This document shows, piece by piece, positions 8,552 through 18,766 of a stretch of DNA of 55,636 nucleotides. Position 1 is the first letter of the stretch. Each line of letters begins with the position of its first letter. The stretch comes from Halioglobus sp. (GTDB lineage Bacteria; Pseudomonadota; Gammaproteobacteria; Pseudomonadales; Halieaceae), in the NCBI GenBank assembly GCA_020443345.1, contig JAGRIH010000008.1, forward strand, positions 1 to 55,636, given 5' to 3'. A program made the translations under genes and the position numbers. Under the pieces are notes generated by a model, which was not told the origin of the DNA, searched no databases, and saw only the letters and a list, made by a program, of their open reading frames with translations.

Positions 8552-11155
8552 TTAAAACCCTCTGCCCAGTGTAAACTGGAACACTTCTTCCTTGTCGAAG
8601 TCACCGGCGTTCAAAGGCTTGGCCAGGCTGAAGGTCATCGGCCCGAAGCCGGTGACCCAGGTGACGCCCACGCCGACAGAGTAGCGCAGCTCGTTCAGGT
8701 CCACATCGAAACAATTGGTCTGCGCGGACGAGCACTCGGTGTTGAACACGTTGCCTGCATCGAGGAAAAAGGCCGAGCGCAACTGGGTCTGATTCTTGAT
8801 AAACGGCAGCGGAAACAGCAGTTCGGCGCCCCCCTCGATCAGTACGTTGCCGCCGAAGGGGTCGGGTTCGTCGCGCAGAGTGGTGTTCACCAGCTTGCCC
8901 GTGACGGGGCTGTAGACATAGCCGAACTGGTCGCCGTCGGGACCGCCGCGCTGCACCGGCCTGCCCTCGTCATCGATCTCGGTGACCGGCGCGTCGATGG
9001 TATACAACTGCGCCGGTGTACTGCGCGGCCCCAGCGTGTTGCTCTCGTAACCGCGCACCGAGCCGAAACCGCCGGCGAAGAAGTTTTCGTAGAACGGCAG
9101 CTCGGTGGTATCGCCATAGCCTGCACCATAGCCCAGCTCGGTGCGCAAGCGCAGCGTCCAGGTCTCCAGCAGCGGCACCGGGAAATAGATTTCACCACGA
9201 TAGGTCAGCTTGGCAAATTCCAGGTCCGAGGCCGGCATGGAGACTTCCAGCGCCACCGACTGGGAGGCGCCGCGGGTGGCAAAACGGCCGCGGTTCAGGG
9301 TGGACTGGCTCCAGCTCGTGGTGATGGTCCAGTTCAGGAACTGATCGCCGTTTTCATCGAGAAAGCCCGGCTCTCTGGGCATCACCATGTACTCCGGCGG
9401 CAGCACGTCCAGCGGCATAAGCTGCTCCACCGCCGCGAAAGTTCCGTCCGCCTGCAGGGTGCTCTCGTACCAGTTGTCGACGCCCTTTTCAAAGCGCGGG
9501 CTGGCTTTGATCTCCTGCACCGCATAGCGGCCGGCGGTGATCTCGGTGTTGGACACGCCGAAACTGAAGCCCAGGCGCTCGGTCTCCTTGATCGGATAGC
9601 CGAAGTTTATCGCGCCGCCGAGGGTGTCCGTGGTGTAGCTGGCCACGTTGACCTCGGACAGGTCGGTGGAGCGGTAGAAAATATTGAACCCGCGGCTCAC
9701 GCCGTCCTCGGTAAAATACGGGTTGGTGTAGCTGAAGTTGTAAACGTCCTGGTACTTGGAGGAGTTCAGGCCGATGCCGATGCGCTTGCCGGTGCCCAGG
9801 AAGTTGTCCTGCTGCAGGTTCAGGCCGAGAATAAGGCCCGCATCCTGGGCAAAACCCAGGCTGGCGCCAATGCTGCCGGAGGACTGTTCCTCCACCTCGA
9901 AGGCGACGTCGATCAGATCGTCATGTCCCGGCACTTCCGGTGTCTCCACGGTGGCCTTGCTGAAGTAGCCCAGGCGCTCCAGCCGGATGCGCGACTGCTC
10001 GATGGCGGCGGCCGAGGCCGGGGCGCTCTCCATCTGACGCATCTCGCGGCGCAGCACGTCGTCGGCGGTCTTGAGGTTGCCCGTGAAGGTAATGCGCCGC
10101 ACGTAGGTACGCTTGCCGGGGTCGACGAAAAACCGCATGGCGACGGTATTGTCGTCTTCGTTGAGCTCGGGAATGCCGGTGACCTTGGCGAAATTGTAGC
10201 CCTCGTTACCCAGGCGGCGGGTGAGGTACTCCTCGGTGGCCGTGACCATCTGCTGGGAGAAGGTCTGATTTTCCGACACCAGCAGGAAGCGGCGCAGGTC
10301 CTCCTCAGGCAGCACCAGGTCGCCGGACAGGTCCACCGAACTCACCGTGAACTTCTCGCCCTCGGTGACGTTGGCGGTGATATAGACCTGCTTCTTGTCC
10401 GGCGACACCGATACCTGGGTGGAGTCGATCTGGAATTGCAGGTAACCCCGGTCCATGTAATAGGAGGTGAGGGTTTCCAGGTCACCGGTGAGTTTTTCAC
10501 GGGAGTATTTGTCGTCGTTGGTAAAAAAGGACAACCAGCCCGTGGTGTGCAGCGCGAACAGATCGGTCAGTTCCGCGTCACTGAACACCTCGTTGCCCAC
10601 GATATTGATGTGCTTGATGGCGGCGACCGAGCCCTCGTCCACATCGATATTGATCGTGACGCGGTTGCGCGGCTCGGGCAGCACCTCGGTTTCTATCTTG
10701 GCATCGTAGCGCCCCTGCTGTACGTACTGGCGCTGCAACTCCAGTTGCATGCCCTCCAGGGTGGAGCGCTGAAAAACCTGGCCCACGGCGAGCCCCGCGC
10801 CCTTGAGCCCGTCCAGCAGCGCCTCGGTCTCGATGGCCTTGTTGCCCTCGATATTGATCTCGCTGATGCTGGGCCGCTCGGTGACCATCACCACCAGGAC
10901 GTTGCCGTCGCGCCCGATACGTATATCGTCAAAATTGCCGGTGGCAAACAGACCGCGCGCCGCCGCGCGCACGGCGCGCTCGTCCACCAGGTCGCCCACC
11001 CCCACCGGCAGTGCCGCAAATACACTGCCCGCCGAGATGCGCTGCAGGCCCTCGACGCGGATATCGGAGATGATGAAAGTCTGGGCAGCGGCCAGTGACG
11101 CCACGAAAACCAGGACCAGAGCCAGCAATGTGGGGGTGCGCTTTATCAAGTTCAC
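8552..11155 (-). CDS. bamA: Outer-membrane protein assembly factor BamA
   Basis: An 867-residue Omp85 protein, the core of the machine that folds beta barrels into the outer membrane. A signal peptide (TLLALVLVFVASLAAAQ) precedes five POTRA domains over about residues 25-440 and a C-terminal barrel. The barrel holds the conserved lid motif in GSVRGYESNTLGPR, and the chain ends in an aromatic beta-signal (FTLGRGF). It is about 55 residues longer than the E. coli protein, with extra length in surface loops, including one with two cysteines (SSAQTNCF). The start is a GTG. It lies 117 bases downstream of rseP; that gap shows no clear terminator. Confidence 0.98.
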   Translation of the reverse strand: MNLIKRTPTLLALVLVFVASLAAAQTFIISDIRVEGLQRISAGSVFAALPVGVGDLVDERAVRAAARGLFATGNFDDIRIGRDGNVLVVMVTERPSISEINIEGNKAIETEALLDGLKGAGLAVGQVFQRSTLEGMQLELQRQYVQQGRYDAKIETEVLPEPRNRVTINIDVDEGSVAAIKHINIVGNEVFSDAELTDLFALHTTGWLSFFTNDDKYSREKLTGDLETLTSYYMDRGYLQFQIDSTQVSVSPDKKQVYITANVTEGEKFTVSSVDLSGDLVLPEEDLRRFLLVSENQTFSQQMVTATEEYLTRRLGNEGYNFAKVTGIPELNEDDNTVAMRFFVDPGKRTYVRRITFTGNLKTADDVLRREMRQMESAPASAAAIEQSRIRLERLGYFSKATVETPEVPGHDDLIDVAFEVEEQSSGSIGASLGFAQDAGLILGLNLQQDNFLGTGKRIGIGLNSSKYQDVYNFSYTNPYFTEDGVSRGFNIFYRSTDLSEVNVASYTTDTLGGAINFGYPIKETERLGFSFGVSNTEITAGRYAVQEIKASPRFEKGVDNWYESTLQADGTFAAVEQLMPLDVLPPEYMVMPREPGFLDENGDQFLNWTITTSWSQSTLNRGRFATRGASQSVALEVSMPASDLEFAKLTYRGEIYFPVPLLETWTLRLRTELGYGAGYGDTTELPFYENFFAGGFGSVRGYESNTLGPRSTPAQLYTIDAPVTEIDDEGRPVQRGGPDGDQFGYVYSPVTGKLVNTTLRDEPDPFGGNVLIEGGAELLFPLPFIKNQTQLRSAFFLDAGNVFNTECSSAQTNCFDVDLNELRYSVGVGVTWVTGFGPMTFSLAKPLNAGDFDKEEVFQFTLGRGF

Positions 11156-11272
11156 TCAACCAAAGGGGTTATTGTTGTCCGGGCAGAACACGTCCTATCC
11201 CTGCTCAGGCTGCCGCCACTGGTGGCTCCAGGCCGATGGCTCCACTACCTTCTTATGCGTCCACCGGGGTCG

Positions 11273-12628
11273 CTACAAGCGGGTAAAATCGTTGTACAGG
11301 GCCAACACCATGATGCCCAGGACCACAAACAGCCCGAGTTGGTAGCCCAGGACCTGTATCCTCTCGGGTACGGGTCGGCCCGCCAGCAGTTCCAGGGTAT
11401 AGAACAACAGGTGCCCCCCATCCAGCACCGGAACAGGCAGTAGATTCAGTACTCCCAGGCTTACACTGAGCAGGGCGAGAAAGCTGATGTAGGATTCCAG
11501 CCCCGACTTGGCGGACGCGGTCGCCACTTTAGCAATGGTGATCGGACCACTCAAGTTTTTTGGCGAAATCAGCCCCATAACCATTTTTTTGATGGAGTTC
11601 AGGGTGAACCCCACCAGTTCGCCGGTACGCTGGACGCTGGCACCCAGCGCCTGCAGCGGACCGCGATCGAACTTGCGGATCATCTCTGGCGGCATCCGGG
11701 GCAGGGCGACGGCCAGGCCCACCCGGCCAAATGTCTCGCCATCGTCGCCGGTGGCCAGTTCCGGCACGATCACCCGCTGCTGCACCTGGCCGTCGCGTTC
11801 AAATTCGAGCACTATCGGCCGGGCGGGCCGGGCGCGCACATAGTCGACCCAATCCATCCACCGGGACATGGTCACACCGTCGGCACGCAGTATCCTGTCG
11901 CCCTCGCGCAGGCCGACGGCCTGCGCCGGGCTGTCGGCAACCACCTGACTCACCACGGGCGGCACTTCGGGTGTGTACATGGCGATGCCCAGACCGCCGA
12001 ACAGGTCCGGCTGCTCCTGATCCGCCAGCCACTGCTGCACCGCCGCGCCGGACTCGTACACCACATCGGAATCGGGGTACTTGACGGCAAAGCGGATGAT
12101 GCCGGTGTCGCCGATCCGGTCCAGCAGGCGAAAACTCAGCGCCTGCCAGGTGGGCGTTGCCGCCCCGTCCACCGCGACGATTTCCTGGCCGCTCTCCAGG
12201 CCGGCCACATCGGCCACGGAACCGGCCTCCACCGCGCCGATCACCGGTGCGTAACCGCTCTCCCCGGCCATGAACAAAAACCAGTAGGCCACCACAGCCA
12301 GGGCCAGGTTGGCCAGCGGCCCGGCGCTGACTACCGCGATGCGCTGCAACACCGGCTTGCGATTAAAGGCCCGATCCACTTCTGCCGGCGGCACCTCCGC
12401 CTCCCGCTCATCCAGCATCTTGACGTAGCCGCCCAGTGGGATCGCCGCGATGCTGTACTGCGTGCCCTGCCGGTCCTGCCAGCTGTACAGGGAGGTGCCG
12501 AAGCCGATCGAAAAGCGCAGGACTTTCACGCCACAGCGCCGCGCCACCCAGAAGTGGCCGTACTCGTGCACGGCCACCAGGATAGCGAGGGTGGCGAGAG
12601 TGATGGCAATGGTATACAGCAGCTCCAT
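11273..12628 (-). CDS. rseP: Site-2 protease RseP (sigma-E regulator)
   Basis: A 451-residue inner-membrane zinc protease that makes the intramembrane cut of anti-sigma factors such as RseA, and clears signal-peptide remnants. The HEYGH zinc motif is at residues 21-25 in the first membrane segment. The third ligand motif LLPVPVLDGGHL is near the C terminus. Two PDZ domains lie between (VIGAVEAGSVADVAGL and VVADSPAQAVGL). The ATG shares one base with the dxr stop codon, so the genes are coupled. The position between dxr and bamA is the usual one. Confidence 0.97.
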   Translation of the reverse strand: MELLYTIAITLATLAILVAVHEYGHFWVARRCGVKVLRFSIGFGTSLYSWQDRQGTQYSIAAIPLGGYVKMLDEREAEVPPAEVDRAFNRKPVLQRIAVVSAGPLANLALAVVAYWFLFMAGESGYAPVIGAVEAGSVADVAGLESGQEIVAVDGAATPTWQALSFRLLDRIGDTGIIRFAVKYPDSDVVYESGAAVQQWLADQEQPDLFGGLGIAMYTPEVPPVVSQVVADSPAQAVGLREGDRILRADGVTMSRWMDWVDYVRARPARPIVLEFERDGQVQQRVIVPELATGDDGETFGRVGLAVALPRMPPEMIRKFDRGPLQALGASVQRTGELVGFTLNSIKKMVMGLISPKNLSGPITIAKVATASAKSGLESYISFLALLSVSLGVLNLLPVPVLDGGHLLFYTLELLAGRPVPERIQVLGYQLGLFVVLGIMVLALYNDFTRL

Positions 12629-13845
12629 TAGGCTCGACTCGCAGGTGCGTGGCGCGGATACAACCCGCCCACGGCTTCACGGGCGAGCTGCCGGGCGCGG
12701 GCGTCTGCAGCTTCGACCACGGCCAGGGTGTTGGGTTCAACGATATCCACCGACTCCAGCGCGCGCTCGATGACCAACGGGATGTCGGTAAAGCGGATCT
12801 GCTCGTCCAGAAAGGCCGCCACCGCCACCTCGTTCGCCGCATTGCACACCGCCATGGCGGTCCCGCCGCGCTGCACCGCCTCGCGCGCCAGGCGCAGGCA
12901 GGGGAAGCGGCCTTCGTCCGGGGCCTCGAAGTCGAGGCGGGCCGCGGCCACCAGATCCAGCGGCGCCACGCCCGATCCCAGGCGCTGCGGCCAGCCCAGG
13001 CCGTAGGCAATGGGGGTACGCATATCCGGGTTGCCCAACTGGGCCAGCACCGAACCGTCCAGGTACTGCACCATGGAATGGATGATGCTCTGCGGGTGCA
13101 CGACCACGTCGATCATCTGCGCTCCCAGATCGAACATCCAGCAGGCTTCGATGAATTCCAGGCCCTTGTTCATCAGGCTGGCCGAATCCACCGAGATCTT
13201 GCGTCCCATGGACCAGTTGGGGTGGGCGCAGGCCTGGTCGGGGGTGGCCTCGCGCATCTGCGCGGCGCTCCAGGTGCGAAACGGCCCGCCCGACGCGGTC
13301 AGTAGCACCTTGCTCACCCCGCCGCGCCCCGGTCTGCCGGCCTCATCCACCGGCAGGCACTGGAAGATCGCATTGTGCTCGCTGTCGATGGGCAGCAGGC
13401 GGGCGCCCCCGCGGTGCACCGCCTGCATCAACAACTGCCCGCCCATCACCAGCGACTCCTTGTTGGCCAGCAGCAGGGTCTTGCCCGCCTCGGCCGCCGC
13501 CAGCGCCGAGGGCAGACCGGCGGCGCCGACAATGGCCGCCATCACGGTGTCCACCTGCGGTGCCGTCACCGCCCGGATCAGGCCCTCCTGCCCCCACAGC
13601 ACCTGGGTGGGACTGTGCGCCGGCAACTGCTGCCGCAGCGCCTGCGCCGCATCCGCCGCCATCATCACCGCGTAGCGCGGCTCAAATGCCAGGCATTGCG
13701 CCAGCAGCGTCTCGACCGCGGCATTGGCGGACAGGGCAAATACCCCGAAGCGATCCGGATGGCGGGCGATGACATCCAGGGTACTGACCCCGATGGAACC
13801 GGTGGAGCCCAGCACGCTGACCATGCGCAGGTCGTCGACCGCCAT
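12628..13845 (-). CDS. dxr: 1-deoxy-D-xylulose-5-phosphate reductoisomerase
   Basis: The committed enzyme of the MEP isoprenoid pathway, converting DXP to MEP with NADPH. The NADPH-binding motif LGSTGSIG is at the N terminus. [12 protein letters not shown], the metal and substrate region [14 protein letters not shown], and TASGGPF are all present. I chose the ATG at 13845, which shares one base with the cdsA stop (TGATG), giving 405 residues. A GTG two codons upstream is also possible. Its product feeds the UppS reaction encoded two genes upstream. Confidence 0.97.
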   Translation of the reverse strand: MAVDDLRMVSVLGSTGSIGVSTLDVIARHPDRFGVFALSANAAVETLLAQCLAFEPRYAVMMAADAAQALRQQLPAHSPTQVLWGQEGLIRAVTAPQVDTVMAAIVGAAGLPSALAAAEAGKTLLLANKESLVMGGQLLMQAVHRGGARLLPIDSEHNAIFQCLPVDEAGRPGRGGVSKVLLTASGGPFRTWSAAQMREATPDQACAHPNWSMGRKISVDSASLMNKGLEFIEACWMFDLGAQMIDVVVHPQSIIHSMVQYLDGSVLAQLGNPDMRTPIAYGLGWPQRLGSGVAPLDLVAAARLDFEAPDEGRFPCLRLAREAVQRGGTAMAVCNAANEVAVAAFLDEQIRFTDIPLVIERALESVDIVEPNTLAVVEAADARARQLAREAVGGLYPRHAPASRA

Positions 13846-14681
13846 CACCACCCCGCCAGCAACAGGCCCAGCGCGAACACCGGTGCGGCGCAGCAGATGC
13901 TGTCCAGTCGGTCCAGCAGGCCGCCGTGCCCCGGCAACAGGTTGCCGCTGTCCTTTACGCCGCTCTCACGCTTTACCATACTCACGGTCAGGTCACCGAC
14001 CACGGAACCCAGAGCGGTGGTCAGCGTCACCGCCAGCACCGACGGCAGGCCGATATGCGCGACCTGGTCCGGCAGCAGCCGCCACAACAGGCCCGCCAGT
14101 ACGGCGCAGGCCAGCATTCCGCCCCAGAAACCCTCCCAGGTTTTTGCGGGACTGACCCGCACCGCCAGCTTGTGCCGGCCCCAGGTTTTACCGGTAAAGT
14201 AGGCGCCGATATCGGCCGTGGCCACCACGACGATTAGAATCACCATCAGCAAGCCGCCGCGAGGGAAACTGAGCAGGAAGGCCGCCGCCATCCACGCCGG
14301 CGCCAGAATCAACAGGCCCATGGCGCTGCGCACGGCCACGCTGCGCCACAGCAGCGCACTGCCCGGGTAGCCCCGGATCCACAACAGCGCGAAGGACCAC
14401 CACAGGCAGGCCAGGCCCAGAAAGGGCTGCACCTGCACCCGCGAGGGCCCCTCCCCCAGACGACAGTAGCTATACAGCCCCGCCATCGCCGCCGCGAGTA
14501 CCAGCACATACAGCGCGCGCGCCAGCCAGTGCCGCCAGCCGGCCAGCCGCGACCACTCCCAGGCGCCCAGGCAGACGATGGCTGCGAACAGCACATCCAG
14601 CATCACCAGGGGCAGAAAAACAACGGCAGCCAGAAACAAACCGGCCATGATCAGAGCAGTGACGACGCGCTGTCTAAGCAT
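13845..14681 (-). CDS. cdsA: Phosphatidate cytidylyltransferase
   Basis: A multi-spanning inner-membrane enzyme of 278 residues that makes CDP-diacylglycerol from phosphatidic acid and CTP, the precursor of all major phospholipids. The C-terminal family signature is complete: [20 protein letters not shown] followed by GLLDRLDS. About eight hydrophobic segments are visible. The frame stays open well upstream, but the ATG at 14681 ([10 protein letters not shown]) fits the family start and overlaps the uppS end by 8 bases. It is coupled to dxr at its 3' end. Confidence 0.95.
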   Translation of the reverse strand: MLRQRVVTALIMAGLFLAAVVFLPLVMLDVLFAAIVCLGAWEWSRLAGWRHWLARALYVLVLAAAMAGLYSYCRLGEGPSRVQVQPFLGLACLWWSFALLWIRGYPGSALLWRSVAVRSAMGLLILAPAWMAAAFLLSFPRGGLLMVILIVVVATADIGAYFTGKTWGRHKLAVRVSPAKTWEGFWGGMLACAVLAGLLWRLLPDQVAHIGLPSVLAVTLTTALGSVVGDLTVSMVKRESGVKDSGNLLPGHGGLLDRLDSICCAAPVFALGLLLAGW

Positions 14682-15456
14682 CGGCAGCCGCCCCGCACGG
14701 GGACTCATCCGACCGGCGCAGGCCGAAACGTCGCTCCCTGCGGCTGTAATCCGCCAGTGCCCGGGCAAATTCCGCCTCATTGAAATCGGGCCACAGGGTG
14801 TTGGTAAAATACAATTCGCTGTAGGCGAAATGCCACAACATGAAATTGCTGATACGCGCATCGCCGCCGGTGCGGATACACAGGTCCGGTCGCGGCAGGT
14901 CGCTGACGGAGATGGTGCGATCGATCATTTCCGGCGTGATATCCGCCGGCTGCAGGCTGCCTGACTGCACCTGCTGCGCCAGTTGCTGTGCCGCCCGGGC
15001 GATATCCCAGCGCCCGCCGTAACTCACCGCAATCACCACCGTGGCGCTGGCATTCTCGGCGGTCAGACTTTCGGCCGCGCGCATCAGGCCCTGCAGTCGC
15101 TCGCTGAAGCGCGTGCGCTCCCCGATGAAACGCAGGCGAATGCCGTCGCGGTGCAGCTGTTTGACTTCACTGCGCAGGTAGCGGTACAGCAGGGCCAGCA
15201 GGGCGCGCACCTCGGGCTGCGGCCGGCCCCAGTTTTCACTGCTGAAGGCAAACAGGGTGAGCACCTCCACACCGTGCCGCTGACAGGCGCGCAGCACGCC
15301 GCGCACCGCCTCGACACCGGCGCGGTGCCCCGCCGGGCCGGGCACGCCGCGGTGCCTGGCCCAGCGATTGTTGCCGTCCATAATGATCGCGACGTGGCGC
15401 GGAATAACCTGCTCCGCGCGCTCGGGTGAATCCAGGGGGAGATCGCTGGTGGACAC
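14674..15456 (-). CDS. uppS: Undecaprenyl diphosphate synthase
   Basis: A 260-residue cis-prenyltransferase that extends farnesyl-PP with eight isopentenyl-PP units to make the C55 lipid carrier for peptidoglycan and O-antigen. The active-site aspartate is in HVAIIMDGNNRWA. FSSENWGRP and the C-terminal RTGGDARISNFMLW followed by AYSELYF are family motifs. The start is a GTG. The gene lies 20 bases downstream of frr and overlaps cdsA. Confidence 0.97.
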   Translation of the reverse strand: MSTSDLPLDSPERAEQVIPRHVAIIMDGNNRWARHRGVPGPAGHRAGVEAVRGVLRACQRHGVEVLTLFAFSSENWGRPQPEVRALLALLYRYLRSEVKQLHRDGIRLRFIGERTRFSERLQGLMRAAESLTAENASATVVIAVSYGGRWDIARAAQQLAQQVQSGSLQPADITPEMIDRTISVSDLPRPDLCIRTGGDARISNFMLWHFAYSELYFTNTLWPDFNEAEFARALADYSRRERRFGLRRSDESPCGAAADA

Positions 15457-15476
15457 TGCAAGTCGCCGGACCGGGC

Positions 15477-16034
15477 TCAGATTTCCATCAGGTCGGCTTC
15501 TTTGTCGGCCAGCAGGCTGTCGACCCTGGCTACCATCGCGTCGGTCAGTTTCTGTACTTCGTCCTGCCCGCGGCGCTCTTCGTCCTCGCCGATTTCCTTG
15601 TCCTTCACCAGCTCCTTCAACAGCGCCATCGCATCGCGGCGCGCGTTGCGCACCGACACGCGCGCCGCTTCCGCCTCCTGGCGGGCCTGCCGCGTGAAAC
15701 CCCTGCGGGTCTCCTCGGTCAGCATGGGCATCGGGATACGGATCACCTCGCCGGCCGTCGCCGGATTGAGCCCGAGATCCGATTTCATGATAGCGCGCTC
15801 GATCTGCGGGATCATGGATTTGTCCCAGGCCGTGAGGGTCAGTGTCCGGGCATCTTCCACATTGATGTTGGCCACCTGGTTGAGCGGCGTGTCGGCGCCG
15901 TAGTAGTCGACCTTGAGACCGTCCAGCAGACTGGGGTGGGCGCGCCCGGTGCGAATCTTGTTGAAGTTGTGCTTCAGGGCCTCGAGGCTTTTATCCATGC
16001 GCTCGCGAGCCTCCCTCTTGATATCGTCTATCAC
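15477..16034 (-). CDS. frr: Ribosome recycling factor
   Basis: A 185-residue factor that splits post-termination ribosomes together with EF-G. It has the standard family length and start ([20 protein letters not shown]) and the [15 protein letters not shown] segment of the helical domain. It starts at a GTG with a strong AGGAGG ribosome binding site about 10 bases upstream. It lies 27 bases after pyrH in the conserved tsf-pyrH-frr order. Confidence 0.97.
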   Translation of the reverse strand: MIDDIKREARERMDKSLEALKHNFNKIRTGRAHPSLLDGLKVDYYGADTPLNQVANINVEDARTLTLTAWDKSMIPQIERAIMKSDLGLNPATAGEVIRIPMPMLTEETRRGFTRQARQEAEAARVSVRNARRDAMALLKELVKDKEIGEDEERRGQDEVQKLTDAMVARVDSLLADKEADLMEI

Positions 16035-16061
16035 TTTGCGTTTACCTCCTGCAGCGCGCTG

Positions 16062-16787
16062 TTACTCGATCAGGGTGCCGTCGTCACCACCCCTGACGAT
16101 TTTGAGCAGTGCGCCCTGTTTCTCCATCTCAAACACCCGCACCGGCATATTGTGATCGCGACACAGGCAGATGGCGGTGAGATCCATGACCTGCAGTTTC
16201 CTGTCGAGCACTTCATCGTAGGTCAAACGGTCGTACTTCACGGCATCTGGCACCTGCATGGGGTCGGCGGAATAGACGCCATCGACCTTGGTCGCCTTGA
16301 GCACCAGGTCGGCTTCCACCTCGATACCGCGCAGACAGGCCGAGGAATCCGTGGTGAAAAAGGGGTTGCCGGTGCCCGCTGCAAAAATCACCACGTCGCC
16401 GTTGCTCAACGCCCGAATGGCCTTGCGGCGATCGTAGTGGTCGACTACCCCGCTCATGGGTATGGACGACATCACCTGGGTCGCAATACTGGAGCGCTCC
16501 AGCGCGTCGCGCATGGCCAGCGCGTTCATTACGGTCGCCAGCATTCCCATATGGTCGCCGGTCACGCGGTCCAGTCCCGCGGCCTGCAGCGCCGCGCCCC
16601 GAAACAGGTTGCCGCCGCCGATGACCAGGCCGACCTGCACCCCGATACCGATCAACTGGCCGATCTCCAGGGCCATGCGGTCGAGTATCTTGGGGTCGAT
16701 ACCGAAGTTCTCCGTACCGGTCAGCGCCTCGCCGCTCAGTTTGAGCAGGATCCGCTTGTACTTCTTGTCGCCGCTGGTCTGTGGCAT
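16062..16787 (-). CDS. pyrH: UMP kinase
   Basis: A 241-residue hexameric bacterial UMP kinase of the amino-acid kinase fold, which makes UDP for RNA, DNA and cell-wall sugar nucleotides. [12 protein letters not shown] and the glycine-rich [12 protein letters not shown] form the nucleotide site. Segments [15 protein letters not shown] and [14 protein letters not shown] are typical of the family. A GAGGGA precedes the ATG. It is separated from tsf by an intrinsic terminator, so pyrH-frr and the following genes probably have their own promoter or depend on read-through. Confidence 0.97.
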   Translation of the reverse strand: MPQTSGDKKYKRILLKLSGEALTGTENFGIDPKILDRMALEIGQLIGIGVQVGLVIGGGNLFRGAALQAAGLDRVTGDHMGMLATVMNALAMRDALERSSIATQVMSSIPMSGVVDHYDRRKAIRALSNGDVVIFAAGTGNPFFTTDSSACLRGIEVEADLVLKATKVDGVYSADPMQVPDAVKYDRLTYDEVLDRKLQVMDLTAICLCRDHNMPVRVFEMEKQGALLKIVRGGDDGTLIE

Positions 16788-16851
16788 GTCCGTCCCTCAA
16801 AAACTGTGGCGTATCTTACAGGACATCGCGCCAACTCCCTAGGTGTAAATA

Positions 16852-16875
16852 AAAACGGGGCCGAAGCCCCGTTTT
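16852..16875 (-). terminator. Intrinsic terminator of rpsB-tsf
   Basis: A 10-base-pair inverted repeat (16852-16861 with 16866-16875). Read on the minus strand it is a GC stem closed by a stable C(UUCG)G tetraloop, and the transcript continues into a T-run (TTTTTATTT). It lies 19 bases after the tsf stop codon and upstream of pyrH. It should end most rpsB-tsf transcripts and keep ribosomal-protein dosage separate from the envelope genes downstream. Confidence 0.9.
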
Positions 16876-16893
16876 GACCCGGTGCGCGGCGGT

Positions 16894-17757
16894 TCAGTCC
16901 CTGGTTTTCAACTGGGCCGCCACTTCGTCGGCAAAATCCATCTTTTCCACCACGATGCCCTCACCGACTTCGTAGCGCACGAAAGAGACGACTTCGGCAC
17001 CGGCCGCGGCGACCAGCTTACCCACGGTGATGTCGGGGTCCTTGACAAAGGACTGCTCCACCAGGCTGTTCTCCGCCAGGAACTTCTTGATGCGCCCGGC
17101 GATCATTTTCTCGACGATGTCCGCCGGTTTGCCGGAATCCCGCGCCTGTGCGGTGTAGATCTCCTTTTCCTTGTCGATCACTTCGCCCGGCATATCCTGC
17201 GGCGACACCACCTGGGGATTGACTGCAGCCACGTGCATCGCCACATCCCTGGCCAGATCCTGGTCGCCGCCCCTGAGCTCCACCAGTACCGCAATGCGGT
17301 TATTGCTGTGTACGTATGCGCCGACCACACCCGCCTGGGCATCGACCAGGTCGATCCGGCGCACGCCGACGTTCTCACCGATTTTCTGCACCAGCGCTTC
17401 GCGCGCGGCTTCCAGTTCGCCGCCCATCAGCGCCGCCACATCGGTTTGCCGCGCGGCAAACGCCGCTTCGACCACCTTCTCGACAAAGCCAAGGAAACCG
17501 GCATCGCGCGCGACGAAATCCGTCTCGCTGTTGACTTCAACCAACACGCCGTAGCTGCCGTCGTCGGCCAGGCGCGTCGCCACCACGCCGTCGGCAGCGG
17601 TGCGACCGGCTTTTTTGGCGGCCTTCATGCCGCTGGACTTGCGCAGCTCTTCGATGGCCCTGTCGACATCGCCATCGGCCGCCGCCAGCGCTTTTTTACA
17701 CTCCAGCAGGCCCAGGCCGGTGCGCTCACGCAGTTCTTTAACCAGTGCTGCAGACAT
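16894..17757 (-). CDS. tsf: Elongation factor Ts
   Basis: A 287-residue guanine nucleotide exchange factor that recycles EF-Tu. The N-terminal UBA-like domain ([19 protein letters not shown]) and the EF-Tu contact motif in [11 protein letters not shown] are clear. The C terminus [10 protein letters not shown] matches the family. GAGGAGGAG precedes the ATG. It is 15 bases downstream of rpsB, forming the usual rpsB-tsf operon. Confidence 0.97.
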   Translation of the reverse strand: MSAALVKELRERTGLGLLECKKALAAADGDVDRAIEELRKSSGMKAAKKAGRTAADGVVATRLADDGSYGVLVEVNSETDFVARDAGFLGFVEKVVEAAFAARQTDVAALMGGELEAAREALVQKIGENVGVRRIDLVDAQAGVVGAYVHSNNRIAVLVELRGGDQDLARDVAMHVAAVNPQVVSPQDMPGEVIDKEKEIYTAQARDSGKPADIVEKMIAGRIKKFLAENSLVEQSFVKDPDITVGKLVAAAGAEVVSFVRYEVGEGIVVEKMDFADEVAAQLKTRD

Positions 17758-17772
17758 CGGTACTCCTCCTCG

Positions 17773-18552
17773 TCAAACCCCTTTGACCGGCTCGGCAGCC
17801 GGCTCCGCCGCGCTCGATGCAACGGCGGCTTCCTCGACAAATTCATTCTTGTCGGAGAGCGGTTCACCGGCCTCCACCCGGCCCTGCAGGCAGGCGTCGG
17901 CCGCCGCCGTCACGTACAGCTTGATGGCGCGAATCGCATCGTCGTTGCCAGGGATAACGTAGTCCACACCGTCCGGATCACTGTTGGTATCCACAATCCC
18001 GATGACGGGAATACCCAACTTGTTGGCCTCGGTAATCGCGATGCGTTCGTGGTCCACATCCACCACGAACAGCGCGTCCGGCAGGCCACCCATATCCTTG
18101 ATGCCGCCGATGCTGCGCTCCAGCTTTTCCATCTCGCGCGTGCGCATCAGACCCTCTTTCTTGGTCAGCCGCGCAAAAGTACCGTCGGTCTGCTGCGCTT
18201 CCAGGTCGCGCAGGCGCTTGATCGAGGCGCGAATGGTCTTGTAGTTGGTGAGCATGCCGCCCAGCCAGCGCTGGCTGACATAGGGCATGCCGGCGCGCTC
18301 CGCCTGCTCTTTGACAATCTTGCCGGCCGCGCGCTTGGTGCCCACGAACAGGATCTTGTTCTTGTTGCCGGCCAGCTTCTTCATCAGGGCCAGCGCCTCG
18401 TTGAACGCCGGAACCGTGTGCTCGAGGTTGATGATGTGGATCTTGTTGCGGGCACCAAAGATGTACTGGTCCATCTTGGGATTCCAGTAGCGGGTCTGAT
18501 GACCGAAGTGTGCGCCCGCCTGCAGCAGGTCGCGCATGCTTACTTGCGACAT
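17773..18552 (-). CDS. rpsB: 30S ribosomal protein S2
   Basis: A 259-residue small-subunit protein. The start [20 protein letters not shown] and the segments [20 protein letters not shown] and [13 protein letters not shown] are S2 hallmarks. The frame is open upstream, but the ATG at 18552 matches the family N terminus. The C-terminal tail after about residue 230 is acidic and low-complexity (E, A, S, P). It is the first gene of the rpsB-tsf unit. Confidence 0.97.
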   Translation of the reverse strand: MSQVSMRDLLQAGAHFGHQTRYWNPKMDQYIFGARNKIHIINLEHTVPAFNEALALMKKLAGNKNKILFVGTKRAAGKIVKEQAERAGMPYVSQRWLGGMLTNYKTIRASIKRLRDLEAQQTDGTFARLTKKEGLMRTREMEKLERSIGGIKDMGGLPDALFVVDVDHERIAITEANKLGIPVIGIVDTNSDPDGVDYVIPGNDDAIRAIKLYVTAAADACLQGRVEAGEPLSDKNEFVEEAAVASSAAEPAAEPVKGV

Positions 18553-18720
18553 GGTATCGTTACCTTGTATTGGGTTAATCCTCCACATATCCCTGACTCC
18601 AAACCGGGCGTGCCGGCACCCTGAAACAGGTGTCGATATGTGTGCGTCGTTGGTTTCCCTCGCGCGGACCGGCGCCGCACAGCGTCCGGGCCCGCATAAG
18701 AGGCGCGCTTTATACCACAC
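18553..18720 (-). promoter_or_regulatory. rpsB promoter and leader
   Basis: On the minus strand an extended -10 element (TGG then TATAAA, hexamer at 18709-18714) is followed at once by a GC-rich discriminator (GCGCGCC). Such discriminators are common at stringently controlled ribosomal promoters. No good -35 hexamer is seen. Transcription from here would give an S2 leader of about 150 bases. Gammaproteobacterial rpsB leaders are known to carry an S2-binding autoregulatory structure. I infer the same here but did not fold it. Confidence 0.55.
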
Positions 18721-18766
18721 TCGATCTGTGGATAAAAGGCCCACCGTGGCCGCGCGCTGGCTGTCG

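Noticed and set aside
8531-11098. An 855-codon open frame on the plus strand, antisense to bamA
   Set aside because: It is a by-product of GC-rich codon use opposite bamA. The translation shows no recognisable domain, while the minus strand encodes an intact BamA.
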